From Nocardioides caldifontis (lineage in GTDB: Bacteria; Actinomycetota; Actinomycetes; Propionibacteriales; Nocardioidaceae), in contig NZ_VHIB01000013.1 of NCBI RefSeq assembly GCF_008087345.1, positions 1 to 64,000 on the forward strand: a stretch of 64,000 nucleotides of DNA, given 5' to 3'. The position numbers and the translations under genes were made by a program. Each line of letters opens with the position of its first letter. Position 1 is the stretch's first letter. The notes beneath the pieces were generated by a model that did no database searches, was not told the origin of the DNA, and worked only from the letters and a program-made list of their open reading frames with translations. Of this stretch, positions 29,985 through 38,810 are shown piece after piece.

Positions 29985-30587
29985 TCAGATGTCGCCCAGC
30001 GCCGGGGAGATCATCCAGAGCACGACTGCCGGCTCCGACGACTCGTTGTGGAACCGATGACCGATGCGCGGGTCGATGAGCACCGCGTCCCCTGCGCAGA
30101 GGTGGTAGGTCTCCGTCGCCCAGTCCAACGTCAGGGAGCCTTGCACCACGTGGACGCACTCCTCCTCGCCGCCGTGCGTGTAAGGCTCCTCGCCCGAGGA
30201 GTATCCGGGGGCCACCACGCTCTGGTTGACCTGGAGCTTCCTGGCCAGCGGCGGCGTGAGCAGGTAGTGGGCACTGCCGTCAGGGCGGAAGCTCATCCGC
30301 CGGTCCGCGACGCGGACGAGGCGCTGTGGTGCCTGGTCCGAGGTGCTGAGGAACAGGGCGCCCATCGTCTCGTCGAGAGCCTCGCAGATGCGGCGCAACG
30401 AGGCGACCGAGGGGCTCACCAGCCCGCGCTCGACCTGGGAGAGGAAGCTCTCGGAGACCGCCGCCTTCTCGGCGACCGTCTTCAGCGACAGGTGCTTGCC
30501 CTTGCGCAGCTCACGCAGCCGCTGGCCCAGGACCCGGTCGAGCTCGCTCTTCGGGCTCCTGTCGGCGGTGGCTTGGTCACTACTCAC
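29985..30587 (-). CDS. XRE-family regulator with C-terminal cupin
   Basis: A protein of 200 residues. Helix-turn-helix at about 20-75 (LGQRLRELRKGKHLSLKTVAEKAAVSESFLSQVERG), then a cupin at about 115-195 with GEEECVHVVQG, a metal or ligand pocket, and GDAVLIDPRIGHRFHNES. Regulators of this build (PuuR-like) usually sense a pathway compound with the cupin. It overlaps the amidohydrolase gene by 8 bp and sits inside the cluster, so it very likely controls it. A perfect palindrome upstream of the first transporter gene is a possible binding site. Confidence 0.93.
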   Translation of the reverse strand: MSSDQATADRSPKSELDRVLGQRLRELRKGKHLSLKTVAEKAAVSESFLSQVERGLVSPSVASLRRICEALDETMGALFLSTSDQAPQRLVRVADRRMSFRPDGSAHYLLTPPLARKLQVNQSVVAPGYSSGEEPYTHGGEEECVHVVQGSLTLDWATETYHLCAGDAVLIDPRIGHRFHNESSEPAVVLWMISPALGDI

Positions 30588-32244
30588 TGCGGTCCTCTGC
30601 TCGTGTGTTCGGCCCGGCCAGCACCGAAGTCAGCGGGGGGTTCGAGGTCGCGCGCGGGTGGGTGCCCTCGAGCGAGCCGTGGAGGACGTCGCCGCCCACG
30701 ATGGTCGCCAGCGTAGTGATCGACGTCAGCTCGGAGACCTCGATCTCGAACGGATCGCGATCGATCACGATGAAGTCGGCCAGCTTGCCGGCTTCGAGGC
30801 TTCCGCGTACCTGGTCGGCGAACGTCGAGTAGGCCGCGTCCACCGTGAAGGCGCGCAGCGCCGCCTCGAGGTCGATCCGCTCGGAGGGGTTCACAGCGAC
30901 GCCGTTCTTGTTCGTCAGCTCGAGCATGCAACGCATCGTGAACCAGGGATTGGTCGTGAACGGCTGGGCTCCCGCGGTGTCCGAGTTGCCGGGCAGACGG
31001 TGCTGACGCTCGAGGAGGGTGCGCAGGGCGTACTTGCTCGCTCCCTCAGGGAGCCGCCGTGCGGGGTCGTCGGGCTCGGCGATCACGAAGCCGGGGTTGG
31101 GTGCTGCCAGACCTCCGGCTGCGACGAGCCGGTCGAGGAGGTCGGTGCCGTAGCTCTCGTTGAAGAAGTGCTCGATGCGGATCCGGTGGTCCAGGTCGGG
31201 GAACAGCGCCGAGATCCGCTCGACAGCGGACACCGCGAGCTCCTGGGAGAGGTCCCCGATCGCGTGGACGTACACCTGGACCCGTGCGTCGGTCGCCCTG
31301 TAGAGCTCGTTCACCAGCGTCGGGTACAACCGGGTCAGCAACCCCCAGCGTTCGGCCGGAAGATCCAGCTGGTTGCCGCGGAAGGCCCCGTCGCGGCCGC
31401 CGTCCATGAAGATCTTGTAGCCGTGGTACCAAAAACGGTCGGCGCCGGCCGCACCTCCCGCCCGCACCGCGTCGCGCGAGAGGTCCGCAAGCGGCTGGTG
31501 GCCGGGCGCCAGGGTCAGCAGCACGCCCAAGCGCGGCGCGCGCCCTGACCCGGCGAGCTCCTGCAGCACGTCGATGCCCTCACGGGAGTAGCCGATCTCG
31601 TGGACGGTCGTCACCCCGTTGGCGAGGAACAGGCTGCCCAGTGTCTCCTCCAACGCGGCCGACAGCTCGGCTCGGGAAGGCGCGGGGGCGGTCAGGAGGT
31701 CCCATGCCTCTTCCAGCACCCCGTTGAGCGCGCCGTGCTGGTCGCGCTGGGCCCGCATGCCCGGCGGCGCGACGAACGACGCGTCGATGCCGGCGGCTCG
31801 GAGCACCTGCTCGTTCACGACGAACTTGTGCATGGACCACCGGAGCGCCACGCAGTGCTCCGGCGCGACAGCGTCGAGCTCCGCCTTGGTGGGGAGGTCC
31901 TGGCCGAACGTCGCCTGGCCGATGACCCAGCCGCCGGGCGGCTTCCTGCGCACCTCGGCGGCAACCAGCTCCAGCACCGCGTCCCGCGACAAGCCACGCA
32001 CGTCTGTCCACACGTGCCGCGACAGCGCGGTCATCTCCACGTGCGTGTGGGTGTCGATGAACCCGGGCAGGACGGTCCGTCCACCGACGTCGAAGATCGG
32101 CCCACGAGCCCCGACGACTTCCCGGACCTCTTCGTCGGTGCCGACCGCTACGAGGACGCCGTCCTCGACCGCGAGCGCCGTCGCGTCGGGCGCGCCCGCG
32201 GCCATCGTCCGCACGCGCGCACCGACAACGCCGTAGACGCTCAC
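30580..32244 (-). CDS. YtcJ-type amidohydrolase
   Basis: A metal-dependent hydrolase of 554 residues. The N-terminal beta-sandwich strand (VGARVRTM) leads into LPGFIDTHTHVEM with the first two metal His. VYVHAIGD supplies the third, RIRIEHFF the next, and the C-terminal LEAGKLADFIVIDRDPFE closes the sandwich domain as in the N-substituted formamide deformylase group. The chosen GTG (32244) overlaps the stop of the FAD monooxygenase (GTGA); the frame upstream is only the shadow of that gene. The bond cleaved is probably an amide, formamide or imidic C-N bond; the true substrate is unknown. Confidence 0.92.
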   Translation of the reverse strand: MSVYGVVGARVRTMAAGAPDATALAVEDGVLVAVGTDEEVREVVGARGPIFDVGGRTVLPGFIDTHTHVEMTALSRHVWTDVRGLSRDAVLELVAAEVRRKPPGGWVIGQATFGQDLPTKAELDAVAPEHCVALRWSMHKFVVNEQVLRAAGIDASFVAPPGMRAQRDQHGALNGVLEEAWDLLTAPAPSRAELSAALEETLGSLFLANGVTTVHEIGYSREGIDVLQELAGSGRAPRLGVLLTLAPGHQPLADLSRDAVRAGGAAGADRFWYHGYKIFMDGGRDGAFRGNQLDLPAERWGLLTRLYPTLVNELYRATDARVQVYVHAIGDLSQELAVSAVERISALFPDLDHRIRIEHFFNESYGTDLLDRLVAAGGLAAPNPGFVIAEPDDPARRLPEGASKYALRTLLERQHRLPGNSDTAGAQPFTTNPWFTMRCMLELTNKNGVAVNPSERIDLEAALRAFTVDAAYSTFADQVRGSLEAGKLADFIVIDRDPFEIEVSELTSITTLATIVGGDVLHGSLEGTHPRATSNPPLTSVLAGPNTRAEDRSE

Positions 32245-33410
32245 CGATCCAGGACCCTCGGCGAGAGCCCGAGGCGCTCGACGTCGCTCGGCTGGTAGGG
32301 CTCCGGAGCACCACCACGCCAGTAGAACTCCCACCGCTTGCCCAGGGTCGGCGACTTCGCGACGGCCGAGAAGAGCCGGCTGCGCAGCGGCGTCAGCGGC
32401 TTGGGCCAGCGGTACTGCATGACGTCGTAGGCCGTCGTCAGCCGCTGCACCATGTCGATGCGCGGACGTGCGGTCTGCTCCCAGATCGGCAGGGCGTCAC
32501 GGACGTCGTCGAAGGCCGACACCGTTTCAGCGAGCTCCCATGCCGCCGCGATCGACACTCCGGCACCCTGCCCGAGGTTCGGCGGCTGCGCGTGAGCGGC
32601 GTCGCCGATGATGGCCACGCGGCCGCTCACCCACGAGTCGCACACCACGACCGAGTGGCGGTGGTGCACCGACAGCTCCGGGGTCACCTGCTCGAAGTAG
32701 TGGGCGAGGTGCGGGAAGGCACGGCTCCAGTAGTTGACGTCCAGGGGGAGGCGGGTGGCCCGCTTGTCCTTCTCCGGCCCGATGATGAACATGTAGGTGT
32801 ACTCGTCCGAGCAGGGTGCGACGCCCACGCGGAGGTTGCCCGACCAGTGCTCCGTGCTGACGTCCGGCTCGTCGGCGAACCGCGGCACCAGTGTCCGGGT
32901 GGCGCCGTCCCCGAGCGAGTACTTCACCCGGGCGAGGTCCAAGCTGTCGCGGACTCGCGAGTGCAGGCCGTCCGCGCCGACCACGAGGTCTGCGCTGCGG
33001 CTGGAGCCGTCGGCGAAGTGGAGCGTCGCGTCGCGGCCGGCACCGACGACCTTCGCGTCGGTGTGCAGCACCGCCCCGAGCTCGTCGGCCTTCTGCCGCA
33101 GCGCCTGCTGGAGGTCGGCGCGGAGCAGGACGACGAGACGTTCACCCGACACGTCGCGGTTCGCCACGAGGTTCTTCTCCTCGTCGATGATGCGAGCGTT
33201 CGAGATGCGCCGCCCCTTCTTGAGGATGACGTCACTGAGGCCGAGGCGGTCGAGCACCTCGAAGCTGTTCTCCTTGACGTAGATCCCGGCCCCGATCTCG
33301 CGCGGCTCCGGCGTCCGCTCGAAGATGTCCACCTCCCAGCCGTGCGATCGGAACGAGGCCGCAGCAGCGAGCCCGGCGATGCCGGCTCCGGCGATGAGCA
33401 CCTTGGACAT
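32241..33410 (-). CDS. FAD-dependent monooxygenase, salicylate-hydroxylase-like
   Basis: A single-component flavoprotein monooxygenase of 389 residues. The FAD-binding GAGIAGLAAA (residues 7-16), the DG motif (VVGADGLHSRVRDS) and the GDAAHAQPPNLGQGAGVSIA motif are all present. This is the aromatic hydroxylase class, which uses NAD(P)H and oxygen on electron-rich rings, though some members act on other substrates. It lies between the importer genes and the amidohydrolase, overlapping the latter by 4 bp, so it probably performs an early oxidation of the imported compound. Confidence 0.93.
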   Translation of the reverse strand: MSKVLIAGAGIAGLAAAASFRSHGWEVDIFERTPEPREIGAGIYVKENSFEVLDRLGLSDVILKKGRRISNARIIDEEKNLVANRDVSGERLVVLLRADLQQALRQKADELGAVLHTDAKVVGAGRDATLHFADGSSRSADLVVGADGLHSRVRDSLDLARVKYSLGDGATRTLVPRFADEPDVSTEHWSGNLRVGVAPCSDEYTYMFIIGPEKDKRATRLPLDVNYWSRAFPHLAHYFEQVTPELSVHHRHSVVVCDSWVSGRVAIIGDAAHAQPPNLGQGAGVSIAAAWELAETVSAFDDVRDALPIWEQTARPRIDMVQRLTTAYDVMQYRWPKPLTPLRSRLFSAVAKSPTLGKRWEFYWRGGAPEPYQPSDVERLGLSPRVLDR

Positions 33411-33437
33411 GAAAGCTCCTGTTTCTGTTTCTTCTGT

Positions 33438-34529
33438 TCAGTCGGCCATGAGAGTCATGCGGGACGGGGCGATCTCGACGTCGACGGCCGAGCCGAGGTC
33501 CACAGGCGGGGAGGAGCTGACCGGGCGGCGCACCGTCAGTGCGTGCCCCCCCTCGCAGTCGACCTCGACCTGCTCCAGCTCGCCGAGCAGGTCGACCTCG
33601 CGGACGGTGCCGCGCAGGCGGACCGCCTCGGTGGACGCACCGTCTCCGACGATGCTGACCTGGGCCGGCCGGACCGCGACCTTCACCGGTCCCGCAAGTG
33701 TCGTGTCGACCGGCACCCGCTGACCGAGGAGCTCCAGCACGCCGCCCGACACGGTCCCGTCGAGGATGTTCGAGTCGGAGAAGAAGGTCGCGACGAACGA
33801 GTTCTCCGGTCGGGTGAACAGGTTCATCGGCGTGTCGAGACCTGCGAAGACACCGTGGTTCATGATCGCCACACGGTCGGAGAGGACGAGCGCCTCCTCC
33901 TGGTCGTGGGTCACGTAGATGACGGTCGTCCCCGTCTCGCGGTGGACCTGCTTGATCTCCTGCTCCATCTGCAGCCGCAGGCTGCGGTCCAGGGCGCCGA
34001 GGGGTTCGTCCATCAGCAGGATCTCCGGCTCGTAGGCGAGAGCTCGCGCGAGCGCGACGCGCTGCTGCTGCCCGCCGGAGAGCTGGCTCGGGCGCTTGCC
34101 GGCGTGCTGCGTCAGACCGACGACCTGCAGCATCTCGTCGACGCGGGACCGGAGCCGGGCCCGTGCGTACTTGCGCTGCTTGAGTCCGTAGGCGATGTTG
34201 TCGGCGACCGTCATGTGCGGGAAGAGCGCGTAGTTCTGGAACACCATCCCCAGGCGCCGCTCGGACGGCTCCAGCACACCGATGTCGGTGCCGTCGAGCA
34301 GCAGCTGTCCTCCGCTGGCGGCCTCGAAGCCGGCGATGATCCGGAGCAAGGTGGTCTTCCCCGAGCCCGAGGGGCCGAGGAGGGTGAGGAACTCGCCCCG
34401 CTGGACCGTCAGGTCGATCGCCTTCAGCACTTCGACGTCGCCGAACGATTTCGAGAGCTGACGGATCTCGAGCACGGAGTCCGTCGTGGCCCCCCGGATG
34501 GGTCGCTGTGCGGTCATGACTGTACTCAT
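33438..34529 (-). CDS. Polyamine-type ABC importer ATP-binding protein
   Basis: A PotA-like ATPase of 363 residues. Walker A GPSGSGKTT, Q-loop VFQNYALFPHMTV, signature LSGGQQQRVALARAL, Walker B ILLMDEPLGALD and the H-loop VTHDQEEAL are all visible, followed by a C-terminal TOBE domain (VKVAVRPAQVSIV). The start overlaps the end of the permease gene (ATGA). An in-frame ATG four codons later (34517) is also possible. It energises the two permeases encoded upstream; PotA homologues often serve solutes other than polyamines. Confidence 0.94.
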   Translation of the reverse strand: MSTVMTAQRPIRGATTDSVLEIRQLSKSFGDVEVLKAIDLTVQRGEFLTLLGPSGSGKTTLLRIIAGFEAASGGQLLLDGTDIGVLEPSERRLGMVFQNYALFPHMTVADNIAYGLKQRKYARARLRSRVDEMLQVVGLTQHAGKRPSQLSGGQQQRVALARALAYEPEILLMDEPLGALDRSLRLQMEQEIKQVHRETGTTVIYVTHDQEEALVLSDRVAIMNHGVFAGLDTPMNLFTRPENSFVATFFSDSNILDGTVSGGVLELLGQRVPVDTTLAGPVKVAVRPAQVSIVGDGASTEAVRLRGTVREVDLLGELEQVEVDCEGGHALTVRRPVSSSPPVDLGSAVDVEIAPSRMTLMAD

Positions 34530-35341
34530 CGGCCTTCCTTGCGGCGGAGAGTGCTGCTCAGCAGCATGAGGAACGTGACGGCGAACATGAGGAGCGTGGC
34601 GATGGCGGTGATCGCCGGGTCCACGGAGTACTGGACCGAGTCGAAGATGTACTTCGGGAGGGTGACGAGCCCCGAGCCGCCGAGGAAGGTGATGAGCACC
34701 GCTTCGTCGAAGCTGCTGATGAAGCCGAAGAGGAATCCGGAGACGACCGCCGGCAGCAGCAGTCGCAGGGTGATGCCGCCCCACGCACGGAGCCGGGTCG
34801 CGCCCATCGTCATCGCGGCGAGCTCGAGCTCGGTGCGGATCTGCTCGAGCGACGTGCTCAGCACGATCACGACCAGCGGAAGCGCGTGCGTGATGTGGGC
34901 GAGCACCACGCCACGCTGGGTCCCGATCAGGTCGAGCTCGGCGAAGACGGCGTACATGCCGACCGCGTAGGCCGAGATCGGGATGACGACCGGAGCGATC
35001 GCGACCCCTTCGAGCAGCGACCGTCCGGGTAGCCGGCTGCGATTGGCCGCGAACACCAGCGGCAGGGCGACGACGAGAGTCCCGACGGCGGCGTAGAGCG
35101 CGACCTCGAGGGAGAGCAGCAGGGGGCCGCCCCAGCTGCCGGAGGTGAAGACGTCGACGTAGCGGTCGAGCCCCCAGCCCTCCGGTGGGAACCGGACGCG
35201 GGGGTCGGTCCCGAAGGAGAGCACGACGATGAGGATCGCCGGAAGCAGCAGGAAGAGCAGGGAGAAGCCCAGCAGGAGTCGCCCGAGGATGCTCGTGGTC
35301 CGGTCGAGCGCACGGGCCGGGTGGTTGACGTAGGTGCTCAT
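34526..35341 (-). CDS. Polyamine-type ABC importer permease (PotC-like)
   Basis: A protein of 271 residues with six membrane segments and the EAA loop (ELELAAMTMGATRLRAWGGITLRLLLPAV) that docks to the ATPase. It belongs to the PotC/YdcV type of inner-membrane subunits. It overlaps the following ATPase gene and the preceding permease gene by 4 bp each, so the three subunits are translationally coupled. Confidence 0.94.
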   Translation of the reverse strand: MSTYVNHPARALDRTTSILGRLLLGFSLLFLLLPAILIVVLSFGTDPRVRFPPEGWGLDRYVDVFTSGSWGGPLLLSLEVALYAAVGTLVVALPLVFAANRSRLPGRSLLEGVAIAPVVIPISAYAVGMYAVFAELDLIGTQRGVVLAHITHALPLVVIVLSTSLEQIRTELELAAMTMGATRLRAWGGITLRLLLPAVVSGFLFGFISSFDEAVLITFLGGSGLVTLPKYIFDSVQYSVDPAITAIATLLMFAVTFLMLLSSTLRRKEGR

Positions 35342-36246
35342 CCCGCGATCCCACCCTTCAGCGCCTTCGAGCCCACGGCCTTGAGCGCGGTCCCGAGGAC
35401 GACCAGGGCGAGCACGAGGAGGAGCACGGACGAAGCCGCCGCACGTGGGTAGTTGAAGAAGGCGAAGATGTCGTCACCGATCATCGTGGCCATGAACGGT
35501 GTCTCCGCGCCGCCGAGAAGGACCGGCGTGACGTAGAAGCCGATGCTGATCGCGAAGACGATCGCGGCCGCCGCGATCAGCCCGGGCGCCACGATCGGCA
35601 ACCAGACCCGCACCATCGCCGCGGTCCTCGACGAGCCGAGGCTCCGCGCGGAGTTCAAGAACTCGGGCTCGAACCTGCTCATCGTCGGGTTCATCGCCAG
35701 CACGGCGTACGGCAGCATCGTGTAGGTCATCCCGACGACGACCGCGAGGCGGGTGTACAGCAGGGTCATGGGCTCGTCGATGACGCCCGCCTGGTCGAGG
35801 ACCGAGTTCAGGATGCCGTTCTTGGCGAAGATGATGCTCCAGGCGTAGGCCTTGACCACCACCCCCATCCAGAACGGAAGCAGGAGCGCCGCCCACAAGA
35901 GGGCCTTGAAGGCGGCGCTCCTCGCTCGAGCGATCGACCACGAGATGCTCGCGCCCATGACCACGCACAGGACCGTCACCACGAGGGACATGACGATGGT
36001 GTTGACCAGCGAGTTGCGGATCGCTGCCGATTCGAAGACCGCGGCGAAGTTGCTGAAGCCGCCGTCACCCTGGGTGAACGCATCCATCGTCAGCTTCACC
36101 AGCGGGTAGACGATGAACAGCGCTCCGACGACCGCGACCGGCGCGACCATGAGAATGGCAGGCCCGTTCGCCAGGTGCGGTGTCCATCGACGAGTCCGCG
36201 TCGGGGTGGCCGCACGCTCGTGAGGCGGTTGCTGCAGCGTGGTCAC
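35338..36246 (-). CDS. Polyamine-type ABC importer permease (PotB-like)
   Basis: A protein of 302 residues. After a cytoplasmic N terminus come six membrane segments, with the EAA-type loop (FLNSARSLGSSRTAAMVRVWLPIVAPG) between segments 4 and 5. It matches the PotB/YdcU type and pairs with the PotC-like protein. It lies 18 bp downstream of the substrate-binding protein gene. Confidence 0.94.
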   Translation of the reverse strand: MTTLQQPPHERAATPTRTRRWTPHLANGPAILMVAPVAVVGALFIVYPLVKLTMDAFTQGDGGFSNFAAVFESAAIRNSLVNTIVMSLVVTVLCVVMGASISWSIARARSAAFKALLWAALLLPFWMGVVVKAYAWSIIFAKNGILNSVLDQAGVIDEPMTLLYTRLAVVVGMTYTMLPYAVLAMNPTMSRFEPEFLNSARSLGSSRTAAMVRVWLPIVAPGLIAAAAIVFAISIGFYVTPVLLGGAETPFMATMIGDDIFAFFNYPRAAASSVLLLVLALVVLGTALKAVGSKALKGGIAG

Positions 36247-36264
36247 GTGAGAAGCCCTTCAGTC

Positions 36265-37350
36265 TCAGCCGCGCAGGAATTCCTGCCAGCGCTTGTTGAC
36301 CTCTTCGTAGTTCTCCACGTACCAGGCGTAGTTCATGAGGCCGAGCTTCTCGCGGTTCTCGGGGAAGTCCGCGAGGGTCTTCGCCGTCTTCTCGTCGATG
36401 AAGTCGAAGGACTCGGGGTTCGGCACGGAGTAGCCGAGAGCCTCGGCCCAGGCGGCCGCGTTCTCGGGGTGGGAGGCGATCCACTCGACGAACTCCCAGG
36501 CCTCGTCCGGATTGTCGGAGCCCTCGGTGACGTTCCAGAAGCCGGGGTTGTAGAGGCCGTCCTGCCAGATCACCTCGACGGGGGTTCCACTGTCGATGAG
36601 GCCGTAGGCGCGGCCGCTGTAGCTGATCCCGAGCTCGGCCTCGCCGCTCTCGAAGACCTGGAGGTTCTGGTCACCGGAGGACCACCAAGCACCCGAGGCG
36701 TCCTGGAACTCCGTGAGCGTCTCGAAGGCACGGTCGAGGTCGATCTCGTGAGTGGGCAGCTCGTCGATCGTCACACCGTTCGCGATCTCGGCCATCGAGA
36801 GGTTCACCAGCGGCGAGGTGGAGATCGAGGTGCGGCTGCCCGGGAACTCCTCGGTGTCGAACAGCCCGGCTGTGTCGGTCGGGCACGTGTCGACGGCCTC
36901 GGCGTTGCAGGCGCCGACGTACCCCAGCACCGACCAGCTGATGCCGAAGTCGGTCACGGCGTCCTCGGGCAGCTCCTCCAGGAGCCGCTCCTTCACGTCG
37001 TCGGGCATCGTGGCGATCAGGCCCCGGTCGTGGGCGATGTAGGCGTCGGGCCCGGAGGTGGAGTCCAGGAGGTCCCACTCCACGTTGTTCGCCTGGGTCT
37101 GCGCTTCGAGGTTGGCGACGAACTTGCCCGGCGCGTCGACGATGTCCACCTCGTAGCCGGTCTCCTCCGTGAAGGGCTTGACCAGGTGCTCGCGCGTCGC
37201 CGAGGTGAACGGGTCGCCCCAGCTGGCGATCGTGAGCTTCACCGAGCCATCGCTACCGCTGCCGCTGTCGGTGTCGCTGCCGCACGCACTCGCGGTCAGT
37301 GCGAGGGCGCACGCAGCCGCAGCCAGCAGCTTCCGTGGGGGGTGGGTCAT
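36265..37350 (-). CDS. Polyamine-type substrate-binding lipoprotein
   Basis: A PotD/PotF-like binding protein of 361 residues. It has a lipoprotein signal peptide with lipobox LTASAC (Cys at about 23), a Ser/Gly/Asp-rich linker, then VKLTIASWGDPFTSATREHLVKPF, the typical start of the mature fold. It would be anchored on the outer face of the membrane and deliver the solute to the permeases. A purine-rich AGGAAG precedes the start. First gene of the cluster, so the promoter region upstream probably serves the whole set. Confidence 0.94.
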   Translation of the reverse strand: MTHPPRKLLAAAACALALTASACGSDTDSGSGSDGSVKLTIASWGDPFTSATREHLVKPFTEETGYEVDIVDAPGKFVANLEAQTQANNVEWDLLDSTSGPDAYIAHDRGLIATMPDDVKERLLEELPEDAVTDFGISWSVLGYVGACNAEAVDTCPTDTAGLFDTEEFPGSRTSISTSPLVNLSMAEIANGVTIDELPTHEIDLDRAFETLTEFQDASGAWWSSGDQNLQVFESGEAELGISYSGRAYGLIDSGTPVEVIWQDGLYNPGFWNVTEGSDNPDEAWEFVEWIASHPENAAAWAEALGYSVPNPESFDFIDEKTAKTLADFPENREKLGLMNYAWYVENYEEVNKRWQEFLRG

Positions 37351-37402
37351 GAGGTCTTCCTGTTCTCCCGATGGGACCGAGACTTCCTGATTGGCCTGCT
37401 GT

Positions 37403-37421
37403 TCTGCACCAGCGGTGCAGA
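37403..37421. promoter_or_regulatory. Candidate operator upstream of the catabolic cluster
   Basis: TCTGCACC-AGC-GGTGCAGA is a perfect 8-bp inverted repeat, 53 bp upstream of the binding-protein gene. The region just beyond it (about 37450-37500) is the most AT-rich part of the intergenic space and is a likely promoter. The XRE-cupin regulator in the cluster is the best candidate to bind here. Site assignment is inference. Confidence 0.5.
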
Positions 37422-37607
37422 GATCGGATCACGCAAACCGTCCACGCTGAAGAATTGCGCTTGATCTTCATCGTCACTTAAGACGCCCGCTCATTAGAGT
37501 GCATCCGCCAGGTGGTGTCAACGGTTCTGACAGGGGCCGTCCGGATGTGGAGACAGCCCTGTAAAAGTCATGTGCGGGAACAGCGGGGCGCCTCGCAGCA
37601 TGGGGTG

Positions 37608-38654
37608 ATGACCACGGAAGACCTGCAGCTCGAGCCGCTCCGCCACAACCCCCACAACGCGGTGACCGCGTCGGTCGACCGCGTGAGGAGGACGGACGGC
37701 ACCTCGTCGATCCGCAAGGTGCTGCGCGCCGCCTCGGCAGCTCCGGAGCGGACCGACCGGTGGGCGGCTTCGGACGACCCGCGTCACTGGAACTACTGGC
37801 GCCGCGAGGTCGAGGCCTACCAGGACGAGCAGCTGCGCCGGAGCCTCGACGGCACCGGGCTCGACATGCCGGCATGCGAGGTGGTCGAGCACGACGACGG
37901 CGCGACCCTGTGGCTGGAGGACGTCCCCGGAACACCAGGCACGGCGTTCACGCTCGCCGACCACGAGGCGGTCGCCGCGGGGCTGGGGCGGTGGCAGGCG
38001 CAGGGGCCGCTGCGCGCGGCGTGGAGTTTCGCCGGCTTCCTGCGCGCGTACTCCGCAGGCCAGACCCGCCCGTCGGTCGGCCTCGTCGAGGACGACGACG
38101 CGTGGCGCCGGCCGCTGGTCCGGGACACCTGGCCCGACGGGCTCCGCGAGGGGTGGCGCCGCCTGCTCGCGCACCGCGACGCGCTGCTCGACGTCATGGA
38201 GCGGCTCCCCCGGACCCGCAGCCACCTCGACGTCTGGGCGAGCAACGAGATCCGTCGTACGAGCGGCGAGGTCGTCCTGCTCGACTGGGCCTTCGTCGGC
38301 GACGGAGCCGTCGGCGAGGACCTCGGCAACCACGTGCCGGACGCCGCCTTCGACCTGTTCTGGCCCGCCGCCGAGATCAGCGACCTCGACGACGCGTGCT
38401 TCGCGGCGTACCTGGCGGGGGTGCGCGAAGCGGGGTGGCGCGGGCGGGACCACGAGGTGCGGCTGGGGGTCGTGGCGTCGTGCGTGAAGTACTCCTGGCT
38501 CCTGCCGCTGATGCTCGAACAGGCCCACCGCGACGAGCACCGCGCCTACCACGAGGTGGTCGACTCGGCACACCTCTACCAGCAGCGCGGGCTGATCCTC
38601 ACCCACCTCGTCGGCTGGTGCGACGAGGCGCTGCGCCTGGTCGCACAGCTCTGA
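37608..38654 (+). CDS. Aminoglycoside-phosphotransferase-like kinase
   Basis: A protein of 348 residues from the ATG at 37608; the frame upstream is open but not coding-like. The catalytic loop HLDVWASNE fits the HxDxxxxN Brenner motif of APH-type kinases, and VVLLDWAFVGDG supplies the metal-binding Asp. The N-terminal lobe is short. Members of this family phosphorylate small molecules such as antibiotics, choline or sugars; the genome context here does not reveal which. It stands alone, divergent from the catabolic cluster. Confidence 0.85.
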   Translation: MTTEDLQLEPLRHNPHNAVTASVDRVRRTDGTSSIRKVLRAASAAPERTDRWAASDDPRHWNYWRREVEAYQDEQLRRSLDGTGLDMPACEVVEHDDGATLWLEDVPGTPGTAFTLADHEAVAAGLGRWQAQGPLRAAWSFAGFLRAYSAGQTRPSVGLVEDDDAWRRPLVRDTWPDGLREGWRRLLAHRDALLDVMERLPRTRSHLDVWASNEIRRTSGEVVLLDWAFVGDGAVGEDLGNHVPDAAFDLFWPAAEISDLDDACFAAYLAGVREAGWRGRDHEVRLGVVASCVKYSWLLPLMLEQAHRDEHRAYHEVVDSAHLYQQRGLILTHLVGWCDEALRLVAQL

Positions 38655-38810
38655 GGAGCGCACCCGACCGCCCAAAGGCGTCGGGGGCCCGTCCTTCCTG
38701 CTGACCAGTAGGCCGAGTTGGTGGCTAGCGGCGAAGCCGCGACCCCGAGTCCCGGACGACAGTGGCGTGGTCCACCCCATCCCGGGCACCCCACCAGAAC
38801 GGAGCCGGAC

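Noticed and set aside
32592-34970. 792-codon plus-strand frame across two genes
   Set aside because: It covers the antisense of the FAD monooxygenase and the importer ATPase, both of which have full motif sets.
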